Positions 47,463 through 55,304 of a DNA stretch of 64,000 bases are shown one piece after another (position 1 is the stretch's first letter; the number at the start of each line of letters is the position of its first letter). The notes beneath the pieces are model-generated. The model was not told the DNA's origin, ran no database searches, and saw only the letters and a program-made list of their open reading frames with translations. The stretch lies in NCBI GenBank assembly GCA_028689145.1, contig JAQTWT010000002.1, forward strand, positions 124,001-188,000, given 5' to 3'. Position numbers and translations under genes: made by a program. This DNA comes from Gallionella sp. (lineage in GTDB: Bacteria > Pseudomonadota > Gammaproteobacteria > Burkholderiales > Gallionellaceae).

Positions 47463-49647
47463 CGCGCGCTGCCTGCTGGTTTTAGTCAGCCTGCTACTCA
47501 ATGCCTGTGCCGCAGACAAGCATGTCATTCCGCAACCGCTGGTAAAGCCGCGCGCCGAATTGCATCCCGAAGATCTGGAACAGGCTTTGATCTCGCATAG
47601 TGACGGCAGCAACGGCATGACGTTGTCTACCAGCATTCAGGAAATACCCAAGCTGCCTCCGGCAGGCAAGCTGAGCACCGTCAAGAACACCGAGCCGCTA
47701 CCCGTTGCAGTCAAGGATGAACAGGCAAATATTACCGTGGCTTTCGACCAGTTGCCGCTGCCGAATTTTATACAGGCCGTGTACGGGCTGATTCTGAAAA
47801 AGAACTACAGCGTGGATCCGCAAGTTGCCGGCCGCAAAGACCTCGTCACTCTGCGCGCCTCGCAATTGCAAACACCCGCCCAAATTGAAAATGCGGCGCG
47901 GCTGTTGCTCAAAACTTACGGCGTGACTGTGAATGATCTGGGTATGGGCAACTATCGCATTACCCCGGACAATGCTCAGACCGGTTATGCGCCTGAAATT
48001 TTACGCGGTCGCGCGCTGCCGGACGTGCCACTGCCGCTGCGCCCAATCTATCAAATGATCGAATTAAAAGCGGTGCGCACCGGTGAACTAATCAGTTGGC
48101 TGAACAAGTTGTTCGGCAGCAAAGTCAGCATCGTTGAAGATTCCGCCCACAATACTTTGATATTGAGCGGTCAGCCGGGTGATGTGGCGGCCGTGCTTGA
48201 AACCATTGATGTGCTCGATCAACCGGTGATGATGGGGCGCAAAAGCCTGCGTATCAACCCGGTATTTTTGTCTGCCGAGGAACTGAGCGGCAAGCTGAGC
48301 GCGATGCTGAATGCCGAAGGCTATAGTGCAACCAGTTCGGCATCGGCTTCGTACCCGATCAATCTCATCCCGATTCAGGGGCTCAATGCCATCGTGGTAT
48401 TCGTTTCCGATGCGGCCGTCATTCCGCATATCATCGAGTGGGCCAAGGAATTCGATAAACCCAATACCATCCGGAAATCGGGTGGCGGCTACTTCACTTA
48501 CAAGGCGCGCTATACCAACGCCGAGAAACTGGCATCCACCATGCAGTCGGTATTGGGTGAGGCGCAAGCGCCTGCAGCCGTGACTTACGCGCCGGGCCAA
48601 GCGCCGATTGGTGTGTCGCCGGCTCCGCCCAAGGCAGCCGGGCGCGTCATCGTGAATGCGCCCACCAATACGCTGATCATTCAGGGTAGCATCGAAAATG
48701 AAGCGCAGTTGCTCAATCTATTGCAGGAACTGGATAAGCCTGCCAAGTCCGCGCTGATCGAAGTCACTGTGGCCGAAGTGACGCTGGATGACTCTACGCA
48801 ACTCGGGGTGGAGTGGGCGTTTAATGCTGCGGCTGCGGCAGCCCCCGCTGCCGGAGGGGCTGCGCTCGTTGCCGGGGCGCGTCCGAGTATCACGATGGGC
48901 GCGGGCGGTATGGCCATTGCGTACCTCAACGGCAAGGGCGATCTGCGCATGTTGCTCAATATGCTTGCCACCAGCAGCAAAGCCAATGTGCTTTCCAGCC
49001 CGCGTATCATGGCGCGCAACGGAGAGACCGCCACCATCCAGGTCGGTTCGCAGATTCCCACCATCAATCAGCAGCAGACCAATGCCGCGACCGGTGGTAC
49101 CGGGGTGCTGCAATCCGTGCAATACCGCAATACCGGTATTATTCTCACCGTCAAACCGATCATCTACGCGGGTGACCGGATCGATCTGGATATTACTCAG
49201 GAAGTCAGCGACAGCACGAAGATTGGGGTGGCCAGCTCGCCGATTATCGATACCCGCAGAGTGGATACCCGGCTATCGCTCAAAGACGGCACCCCGGTGC
49301 TGCTCGGCGGGCTCATTTCTCAGACCAACAGTCAGTCAGATGCGGGTGTGCCGCTGCTGCAGGATATTCCGGTGCTCGGGCAAATGTTCGGCTCGCATAC
49401 CAAGAACGGACGCAAGACTGAAATGTTGGTGCTGATCACGCCCTATATTGTTGCCGACGATCACGATGCGCAGGAAATTACCAATGCGTTCCGGAATCGT
49501 TTGGGTGAATGGGCGCAAACCGAAACTGTGCCCCCGGTGATGAATGGGAAGCCGGTCCGCAAGCCAACCGCGAAACCCCTCCCGGTATCGGTTGCCGCTA
49601 AGAAAACTGCTATCGAGAAAGCGCCAGCCCCGGTATCAGCCCCTTAA
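47446..49647 (+). CDS. gspD: Type II secretion outer-membrane secretin (GspD)
   Basis: A 733-residue secretin. ATG at 47446 gives a lipoprotein signal (VLVSLLLNAC, lipobox LNAC), unusual for GspD, whose targeting commonly needs a separate pilotin. Then N0 (VAFDQLPLPNFIQAVYGLIL), N1-N3 domains (VRTGELISWLNKLFGSKVSI; TNAEKLASTMQSVLG) and the C-terminal secretin domain with VLSSPRIMARNGETATIQVG and GVPLLQDIPVLGQMFGS. A Pro/Lys-rich tail ends the protein. No gspE, F or G follows, so the rest of the system must lie elsewhere. Confidence 0.93.
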   Translation: MTPQNSARCLLVLVSLLLNACAADKHVIPQPLVKPRAELHPEDLEQALISHSDGSNGMTLSTSIQEIPKLPPAGKLSTVKNTEPLPVAVKDEQANITVAFDQLPLPNFIQAVYGLILKKNYSVDPQVAGRKDLVTLRASQLQTPAQIENAARLLLKTYGVTVNDLGMGNYRITPDNAQTGYAPEILRGRALPDVPLPLRPIYQMIELKAVRTGELISWLNKLFGSKVSIVEDSAHNTLILSGQPGDVAAVLETIDVLDQPVMMGRKSLRINPVFLSAEELSGKLSAMLNAEGYSATSSASASYPINLIPIQGLNAIVVFVSDAAVIPHIIEWAKEFDKPNTIRKSGGGYFTYKARYTNAEKLASTMQSVLGEAQAPAAVTYAPGQAPIGVSPAPPKAAGRVIVNAPTNTLIIQGSIENEAQLLNLLQELDKPAKSALIEVTVAEVTLDDSTQLGVEWAFNAAAAAAPAAGGAALVAGARPSITMGAGGMAIAYLNGKGDLRMLLNMLATSSKANVLSSPRIMARNGETATIQVGSQIPTINQQQTNAATGGTGVLQSVQYRNTGIILTVKPIIYAGDRIDLDITQEVSDSTKIGVASSPIIDTRRVDTRLSLKDGTPVLLGGLISQTNSQSDAGVPLLQDIPVLGQMFGSHTKNGRKTEMLVLITPYIVADDHDAQEITNAFRNRLGEWAQTETVPPVMNGKPVRKPTAKPLPVSVAAKKTAIEKAPAPVSAP

Positions 49648-49864
49648 TTAATTCGGGATAAGGTTGAGCTGTGCCAGATATTTTTGGCATGTCGCAATGA
49701 TTTGCTTTGGGTGTTTTTAAATATTATTTCATTTTTTGGAAACGGAATCGTTTCGGTCTCGGGCTCGGGCTTGAGATATTGCGTTTTGGATGTAGCTCGA
49801 AAGCAAAGCATTACCGCGGTGGCTGGCTTGTTGCAAAAATGATGAAAAAATACTTGCGTGTCGG

Positions 49865-49892
49865 TTGACGCGGTGATTTTGTTTGATATACT
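49865..49892 (+). promoter_or_regulatory. Sigma-70-type promoter of the Thr-rich exported protein gene
   Basis: TTGACG at 49865-49870, a 16-bp spacer, and TATACT at 49887-49892, in the 368-bp gap after gspD. A start near 49900 would give a leader of about 115 nt before the ATG at 50016. The rest of the gap (49648-49864) shows nothing else. Confidence 0.75.
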
Positions 49893-50015
49893 TCGCCCGT
49901 CTTTCGAAAGACAGTTACATGAATAGCTGCGTTAAATACGTGTAATTTGAAATGCGGCTAAGTTCAATGTAGTTTTTAGTTTGATCAACTATGATAATCA
50001 CGGAGTGAAATAACT

Positions 50016-51455
50016 ATGAAAAAAAGCAACGTAATTCTTCAAACAGCAATCGCATCCGCATTGCTGGCAATGGCCGGAACAGCTTCAGCGCAGGCTGGAT
50101 TGACTACTACAACAGTTGCTTTTGCGACTGAGCAATTTACGGGTACTAGCCCGAAAACATCGCACGTTGTTCAAAACCTTGTGGTTAAACCTGGTACGAC
50201 GATTCCACTTAACTCAAATGTGACCGTGGCAATTGCATTGACGGGCGGCACATGGACGGCTGTACCAACAGGTAATACCGGCGCTTTGTCGACTACTTCT
50301 TCTGTGTCAGTTAACGCATCTGCAAGCTCTGTTCTCATACTGAATATGGGCCTGATTTCCGCTGTTGGTGTCGGCGGAACGCTTGCTACTATTTCGATGC
50401 CAAGCATTAATTATACGGGTACCTCGGTCACTGGAACGGCTACTATTTATGTGGGTGATACCGTTGACTCCGCAACCATGGCAACAGCCACTGTTTTTGA
50501 TGCAACGTCCGCTGCGCAATCTATAGCGACCTATTCGCCAGGCGTTACTTTGGCAGCGACAGCCAACACGACTGCATCCAAGATCGATTTGACCGCAACT
50601 ACACCAAGCATTGTGTTTACGGCTGTTTCTACCAGTGTTGCTGATATCGACACTAACTCAACCACCACTTACAAGCTTGGTACGTTGACCATTACGGATA
50701 ATGCTAAGAAAATCTGGCATAGCCCTGGAACTAATTACACGACTGCAGTATCGGCACCTAACATAACCGCTACCATTGCTGCTCCGGCCGGTTTCTTTGC
50801 GGCATTGGGCACCACTGGCGTGATTACACTGGAAGATGCTAGCGCTATCAACGCATGTGCCGCCCCAACCGCTTCCGCAACTTCCGTAGCCTATACCGTG
50901 GCGGCTAGTGCAGCGGCTGCAACATCGGTTGCGGTGACAGGTTCAGCTATGGCTGGTCATACATCAGGTCAGGCTTATGACGTTTGTATGACTGTGAATG
51001 GCACAACCGCGATGACTACAGGTACCCCAACTATTGCAGTAACGCTGGGTTCTGCTTTGTCCAGCCCAAGCAACTCTGTTACCTTGGCTGCAACCAACCT
51101 GCAGGCGCTGGATAGCAACGGTTCGACATTCAATGTGCGTAACTACGTACCTGCCGCTGCAACCGGTTACAGCACTTTCGTGCGCGTGATCAACACCGGT
51201 TCGCTGTCTGCTGCTGTGAGCGTTGCGCTGGTCGATGAAACAACCGGTACTGCCGGTACCGCTGGTACGCTGGCTACTCTGGCAGCCGGCGCTGCACGTA
51301 ACTTCACACCTGCTGAAATCGAGGCTGTGACCGGTGCTGTAGCTTCAACTGCCCGTCCGCGTCTGCGTATCACTGCTCCAACCAACACCATGGACGTGCA
51401 AACGTTCCTGGTGCAGCCTAACGGCACCGTTTCCGACATGACTGGCGCTCAGTAA
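50016..51455 (+). CDS. Thr/Ser/Ala-rich exported surface protein
   Basis: A 479-residue protein with a GGAG ribosome site. The signal peptide (ILQTAIASALLAMAGTASAQ) ends at a clear ASA-QA site. The mature part is dominated by Thr, Ser, Ala, Val and Gly in beta-strand-like runs with only two Cys. A conserved-looking C-terminal module of about 115 residues begins near YVPAAATGYSTFVRVINTGS and ends SDMTGAQ. It resembles S-layer or other secreted structural proteins, but I recognise no named family. It has its own promoter and terminator, which points to high expression, and sits next to a secretin and near O-glycosylation genes. Confidence 0.8.
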   Translation: MKKSNVILQTAIASALLAMAGTASAQAGLTTTTVAFATEQFTGTSPKTSHVVQNLVVKPGTTIPLNSNVTVAIALTGGTWTAVPTGNTGALSTTSSVSVNASASSVLILNMGLISAVGVGGTLATISMPSINYTGTSVTGTATIYVGDTVDSATMATATVFDATSAAQSIATYSPGVTLAATANTTASKIDLTATTPSIVFTAVSTSVADIDTNSTTTYKLGTLTITDNAKKIWHSPGTNYTTAVSAPNITATIAAPAGFFAALGTTGVITLEDASAINACAAPTASATSVAYTVAASAAAATSVAVTGSAMAGHTSGQAYDVCMTVNGTTAMTTGTPTIAVTLGSALSSPSNSVTLAATNLQALDSNGSTFNVRNYVPAAATGYSTFVRVINTGSLSAAVSVALVDETTGTAGTAGTLATLAAGAARNFTPAEIEAVTGAVASTARPRLRITAPTNTMDVQTFLVQPNGTVSDMTGAQ

Positions 51456-51496
51456 TCAGTAGAGCAATAGTTATCAGGTAACGAGCAGCAAGTAGT

Positions 51497-51526
51497 AAAA
51501 AAGGGCAGCTTAGGCTGCCCTTTTTC
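51497..51526 (+). terminator. Strong rho-independent terminator
   Basis: A GGGCAGC / GCTGCCC stem with a TTAG loop, an A-run before it and TTTTT after it (stem extends through A-T pairs). It ends the exported-protein transcript. Confidence 0.92.
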
Positions 51527-51747
51527 TTTGCGCAGCTTTTGTGTAATCGTTGTTGTCGAACGCATCATCTATGGAGCATGAAGCACGGCAATGATATAAA
51601 TTATTTTAAGAATAATTTGCAGCATCGTTGTATCTCTCATTTAACCTCAAGCGCTAGCGTCAAGCGGGGCTTCTGGGTTAAAATCACACGCTTTGCTAAC
51701 GGGTATACCAGCCCGAACGCGGCGAACATATTACCTAGAGGAATTTT
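51527..51747. other. Intergenic region before the polysaccharide locus
   Basis: About 220 AT-rich bp without a gene. It holds the presumed promoter of the manC-led locus and a GAGGA ribosome site directly before the GTG of manC. Confidence 0.45.
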
Positions 51748-53169
51748 GTGCGGTTAATCCCAACTATTCTTTGCGGCGGTGCCGGATCACGGTTGTGGCC
51801 TGTCTCGCGCGAGTTGCACCCCAAGCCGTTCATCCGTTTGAGCGACGGGCAAAGTTTGTTGCAGAAGGCCTTCCTGCGCGGCGCAATGTTACCGGATGTG
51901 GAGGAAATTCTAACCGTTACCAACCGCGAACTGTTCTTCAAAACCGAAGACGAGTTTCGCGAGGTCAACGCGACAGGTATTCCCACTTCTTTCATTCTCG
52001 AACCATTCGGGCGGAATACCGCGGCAGCGATTGCCGTTGCCACCCTGCAGACCAAACAAAAGCATGGCAAAGACGCGCTCGTGCTGCTGCTTGCGGCAGA
52101 CCATTTGATCGCGGATCAGGGCGCTTTTACCCAAGCCGTTGCGCAGGCAATCAAACTGGCGCAGTCGGGCAAACTGGTCACTTTCGGCATTCAGCCGGAA
52201 GCGCCCGAAACCGGCTATGGATACATCGAAGCCGAAGGCAGCGACGTGCTGCGTTTTGTCGAAAAACCCAGCCTTGAGAAAGCGCAGGCCTACCTCGCCT
52301 CCGGCCGTTACCTGTGGAATTCGGGCATGTTCTGTTTTACTGCCGGTGTCATGCTGCAAGAGATGGAGCGGCACTGTCCGGAAATTCTGGCCGCCTCGCG
52401 CGTCTGCATGGCGCAATCCCGCAAGGCCGAGGGCGACGGTTTTGCGCAGGTTGATCTTCATCCTGAAAGCTTCGATCAGATACCCGACAATTCGATTGAT
52501 TACGCCGTGATGGAAAAATCCGCCAATGTGGCGGTGGTGCCGTGCAGCATCGGCTGGAGCGATATCGGGTCGTGGAGCGCCTTGGGCGATCTTACCGCTG
52601 CGGACGAAAAGGGCAACCGCGTTGAAGGCGAAGCGCTGTTGCACGATGTCAGCAATTGTTACATCCAGAGCAACGAACGGATCGTGGGCGCGCTGGGTGT
52701 CGATAATCTGATCATCATCGACACGCCCGATGCAATCCTGATCGCGGATCGCAACCGGGTGCAGGATGTCAAATTGCTCTATGCCAGCCTCAAGGCTGAC
52801 GGGCATGAGGCGCACAAGCTGCATCGCACCGTCCATCGTCCCTGGGGTACCTATACCGTTCTGGAAGAAAGCGCGCGCTTCAAAATCAAGCGGATCGAAG
52901 TCAAACCGGCCGGTAAACTCAGTCTGCAAATGCATCATCACCGCAGCGAGCATTGGATTGTGGTGAGTGGCATGGCGAAGGTAACCAATGGCGATAGCGA
53001 GACGCTGGTTAATACCAATGAATCCACTTATATCCCGGCCGGCCACATGCACCGTCTGGAAAACGTGGGGGTTGTCGATCTGGTCATGATCGAAGTGCAA
53101 AGCGGCGAATATCTCGGCGAAGACGACATTGTCCGGTTTGATGACAAATACGGGCGCACGCCCCAGTGA
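51748..53169 (+). CDS. manC: Mannose-1-phosphate guanylyltransferase / mannose-6-phosphate isomerase
   Basis: A 473-residue bifunctional enzyme making GDP-mannose. It starts at GTG 51748 after GAGGA. The nucleotidyltransferase motif is GGAGSRLWPVSRELHPKPF; the zinc/isomerase motif is FVEKPSLEKAQAYL with a C-terminal cupin domain (PWGTYTVLEESARFKIKR ... LQMHHHRSEHWIVVSG). GDP-mannose feeds the gmd and rmd products encoded downstream. Homologues are ManC, CpsB and WbpW. First gene of the export locus. Confidence 0.95.
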   Translation: MRLIPTILCGGAGSRLWPVSRELHPKPFIRLSDGQSLLQKAFLRGAMLPDVEEILTVTNRELFFKTEDEFREVNATGIPTSFILEPFGRNTAAAIAVATLQTKQKHGKDALVLLLAADHLIADQGAFTQAVAQAIKLAQSGKLVTFGIQPEAPETGYGYIEAEGSDVLRFVEKPSLEKAQAYLASGRYLWNSGMFCFTAGVMLQEMERHCPEILAASRVCMAQSRKAEGDGFAQVDLHPESFDQIPDNSIDYAVMEKSANVAVVPCSIGWSDIGSWSALGDLTAADEKGNRVEGEALLHDVSNCYIQSNERIVGALGVDNLIIIDTPDAILIADRNRVQDVKLLYASLKADGHEAHKLHRTVHRPWGTYTVLEESARFKIKRIEVKPAGKLSLQMHHHRSEHWIVVSGMAKVTNGDSETLVNTNESTYIPAGHMHRLENVGVVDLVMIEVQSGEYLGEDDIVRFDDKYGRTPQ

Positions 53170-53225
53170 ATCTTGTGGCGTTGCCGAGACGGCTGTTTTA
53201 CGCGGCGTAACCGGGGGTATCGTTT

Positions 53226-54023
53226 GTGCGGAATATGCTAAAGTCTTTGTGGATGTATCGCGGCTTCATTTTAGGTAACGTGCAGCGCGAGTTCCAGTCT
53301 AAATACCGCAATTCGTTGCTGGGTGCAGCGTGGACGGTGTTTAACCCGCTGGCCATGATCGTCGTGTATACCCTGATCTTCACCAAGGTCATGCATGCCA
53401 AGCTGCAGCCGGGTATTGACAATGAGTTTGCCTATAGTATTTATCTGTGTGCCGGCGTGCTTGCCTGGGGGCTGTTCGCCGAAATTGTCGGACGCTCGCA
53501 GAATACCTTTCTTGAGCATGCCAATTTACTCAAAAAGCTCAGCTTTCCCCGGCTGTGTCTGCCGGTCACCGTGGTGGCCAATGCACTGTTGAATTTTGCC
53601 ATTGTGTTCGGTTTGTTCAGCGCATTTCTGTTGATTACCGGTAATTTCCCAGGGGTGGTTTATGTGGCATTGCTGCCCGCATTGGCAATCATGGTTGCTT
53701 TTGCGGTTGGCCTGGGCATCAGCCTGGGTGTGCTTAATGTGTTCTTTCGCGATATTGGCCAATTCTTCGCTATTTTTATCCAGTTCTGGTTCTGGTTAAC
53801 CCCGATTGTTTACCCGATCAGCATCTTGCCCGAACCGCTACGCCCGTTGATGGGTTATAACCCCATGGCTAATTTGATCGGCGCATTTCAGGATATTCTT
53901 GTGGCACGCCAATGGCCCGCATGGCAGGGATTGTTGCCGGTAGCCCTTCTCGCCGTTGCCATGTGTGCTTTGGCTCTGTACCTGTTTCGCACGCATGCGG
54001 GCGAAATGGTGGATGAGTTGTGA
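53226..54023 (+). CDS. wzm: ABC-2 polysaccharide export permease (Wzm)
   Basis: A 265-residue permease with six helices. The N-terminal cytoplasmic amphipathic stretch (MYRGFILGNVQREFQSKYRN) and the motif LGAAWTVFNPLAMIVVY are typical of Wzm/KpsM-type O-antigen exporters. GTG at 53226 is preferred for its GGGGG-rich site; ATG at 53235 is also possible. It pairs with the Wzt gene 57 bp downstream. Confidence 0.92.
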   Translation: MRNMLKSLWMYRGFILGNVQREFQSKYRNSLLGAAWTVFNPLAMIVVYTLIFTKVMHAKLQPGIDNEFAYSIYLCAGVLAWGLFAEIVGRSQNTFLEHANLLKKLSFPRLCLPVTVVANALLNFAIVFGLFSAFLLITGNFPGVVYVALLPALAIMVAFAVGLGISLGVLNVFFRDIGQFFAIFIQFWFWLTPIVYPISILPEPLRPLMGYNPMANLIGAFQDILVARQWPAWQGLLPVALLAVAMCALALYLFRTHAGEMVDEL

Positions 54024-54080
54024 TGCGGTTGGGCGCAACGGCCAAACAGCTTCGACGGCTTGCAGTTTTGGGACTCTGAA

Positions 54081-55304
54081 ATGGGCACTATTACCATCAC
54101 TAATTTAGGCAAGGCCTATAAACAATATCCCACCCGCTGGTCACGCCTGACGGAATGGCTGGTGCCGTTTGGCAAACCCCGCCATCAACTAAAATGGGTG
54201 TTGCAGGACATAAACTTCAGCGTCAGTCCGGGCGAGGCGGTGGGTATCATCGGTATCAACGGCGCGGGTAAAAGCACGCTGCTAAAAATGATTACCGGCA
54301 CCACGCAGCCGACGACCGGCAGCGTGCATATCACCGGGCGTGTGGCGGCGATGCTTGAGCTTGGTATGGGCTTTCATCCGGATTTTACCGGCAGGCAAAA
54401 TGCCGTGATGGCCGGGCAGCTATTGGGGATGAGCGTCGAGGAAATTGCCGGCCTCATGCCCGAAATCGAAGCCTTTGCCGAAATCGGGGATTACATGGAT
54501 CAGCCGGTGCGCGTGTATTCCAGCGGCATGCAAATGCGCGTGGCATTTAGCGTGGCAACGGCGCGCAGGCCGGATGTGCTGATTGTCGACGAGGCTTTAT
54601 CGGTGGGCGACGCTTACTTCCAGCACAAAAGTTTTGACCGTATCCGCGAATTCCGCAAACAGGGCACTACCTTGCTGATCGTTTCGCACGACAAAGGCGC
54701 TATTCAATCCATCTGCGACCGGGCCATCATGCTGGATGGCGGCAGGCTGGGCAAACTGGGCGAGCCGGAAGCGGTGATGGATTATTACAATGCGATGATT
54801 GCGCAAAAAGAGAACTCCAAGATTGAACAAGTTGTGCTGGATACCGGCAAGGTGCAAACCACTTCCGGTACAGGCGAGGCGGAAATTGAGTCGGCTGTTC
54901 TCCTGAATAGTGAAGGCAAGCCGGTTGAGGTGATTAATGTGGGGGAGCGCATCACTCTGGCAGTCACCGCGCGCGCAAAAGTGGCTATTCCCGAGTTGGT
55001 GTTGGGCTATCTGATTAAAGACCGGCTCGGGCAACCGATTTTTGGCACCAATACGCACCACTTGGGGCAAGCGTTAAAGCAAGTCGAAGCCGGCGAGCGT
55101 GTAAAATACCGGTTTTCTTTTCCGGCCAATATGGGAGAGGGTTCTTACTCGGTTACGCTCGCGCTGCATGCCACGGACTCGCACCTTGCGGCCAATTATT
55201 TTTGGAAAGACAGAATGATACTTTTTAACATTGTGAATATTAATCGTCTGCACTTTATCGGTGTTGCGTGGCTGGCACCCGAGTGGGAATCGAATCGTGG
55301 CTGA
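54081..55304 (+). CDS. wzt: ABC polysaccharide export ATPase (Wzt) with C-terminal carbohydrate-binding domain
   Basis: A 407-residue ATPase. Walker A is GINGAGKSTLLKMI, signature YSSGMQMRVAFSVA, Walker B VLIVDEALSVGD. After about residue 250 comes an extra beta-sandwich domain (IESAVLLNSEGKPVEVINVG ... YLIKDRLGQPIFGTNTHHLG), the Wzt_C type that recognises the terminal modification of the finished glycan in E. coli O8/O9a. This implies a chain-capping step. ATG at 54081 is used. The stop overlaps the giant gene start by 8 bp. Confidence 0.94.
   Translation: MGTITITNLGKAYKQYPTRWSRLTEWLVPFGKPRHQLKWVLQDINFSVSPGEAVGIIGINGAGKSTLLKMITGTTQPTTGSVHITGRVAAMLELGMGFHPDFTGRQNAVMAGQLLGMSVEEIAGLMPEIEAFAEIGDYMDQPVRVYSSGMQMRVAFSVATARRPDVLIVDEALSVGDAYFQHKSFDRIREFRKQGTTLLIVSHDKGAIQSICDRAIMLDGGRLGKLGEPEAVMDYYNAMIAQKENSKIEQVVLDTGKVQTTSGTGEAEIESAVLLNSEGKPVEVINVGERITLAVTARAKVAIPELVLGYLIKDRLGQPIFGTNTHHLGQALKQVEAGERVKYRFSFPANMGEGSYSVTLALHATDSHLAANYFWKDRMILFNIVNINRLHFIGVAWLAPEWESNRG

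Noticed and set aside
51910-53100. 396-codon minus-strand frame opposite manC
   Set aside because: Antisense shadow; composition matches reversed codons of manC.
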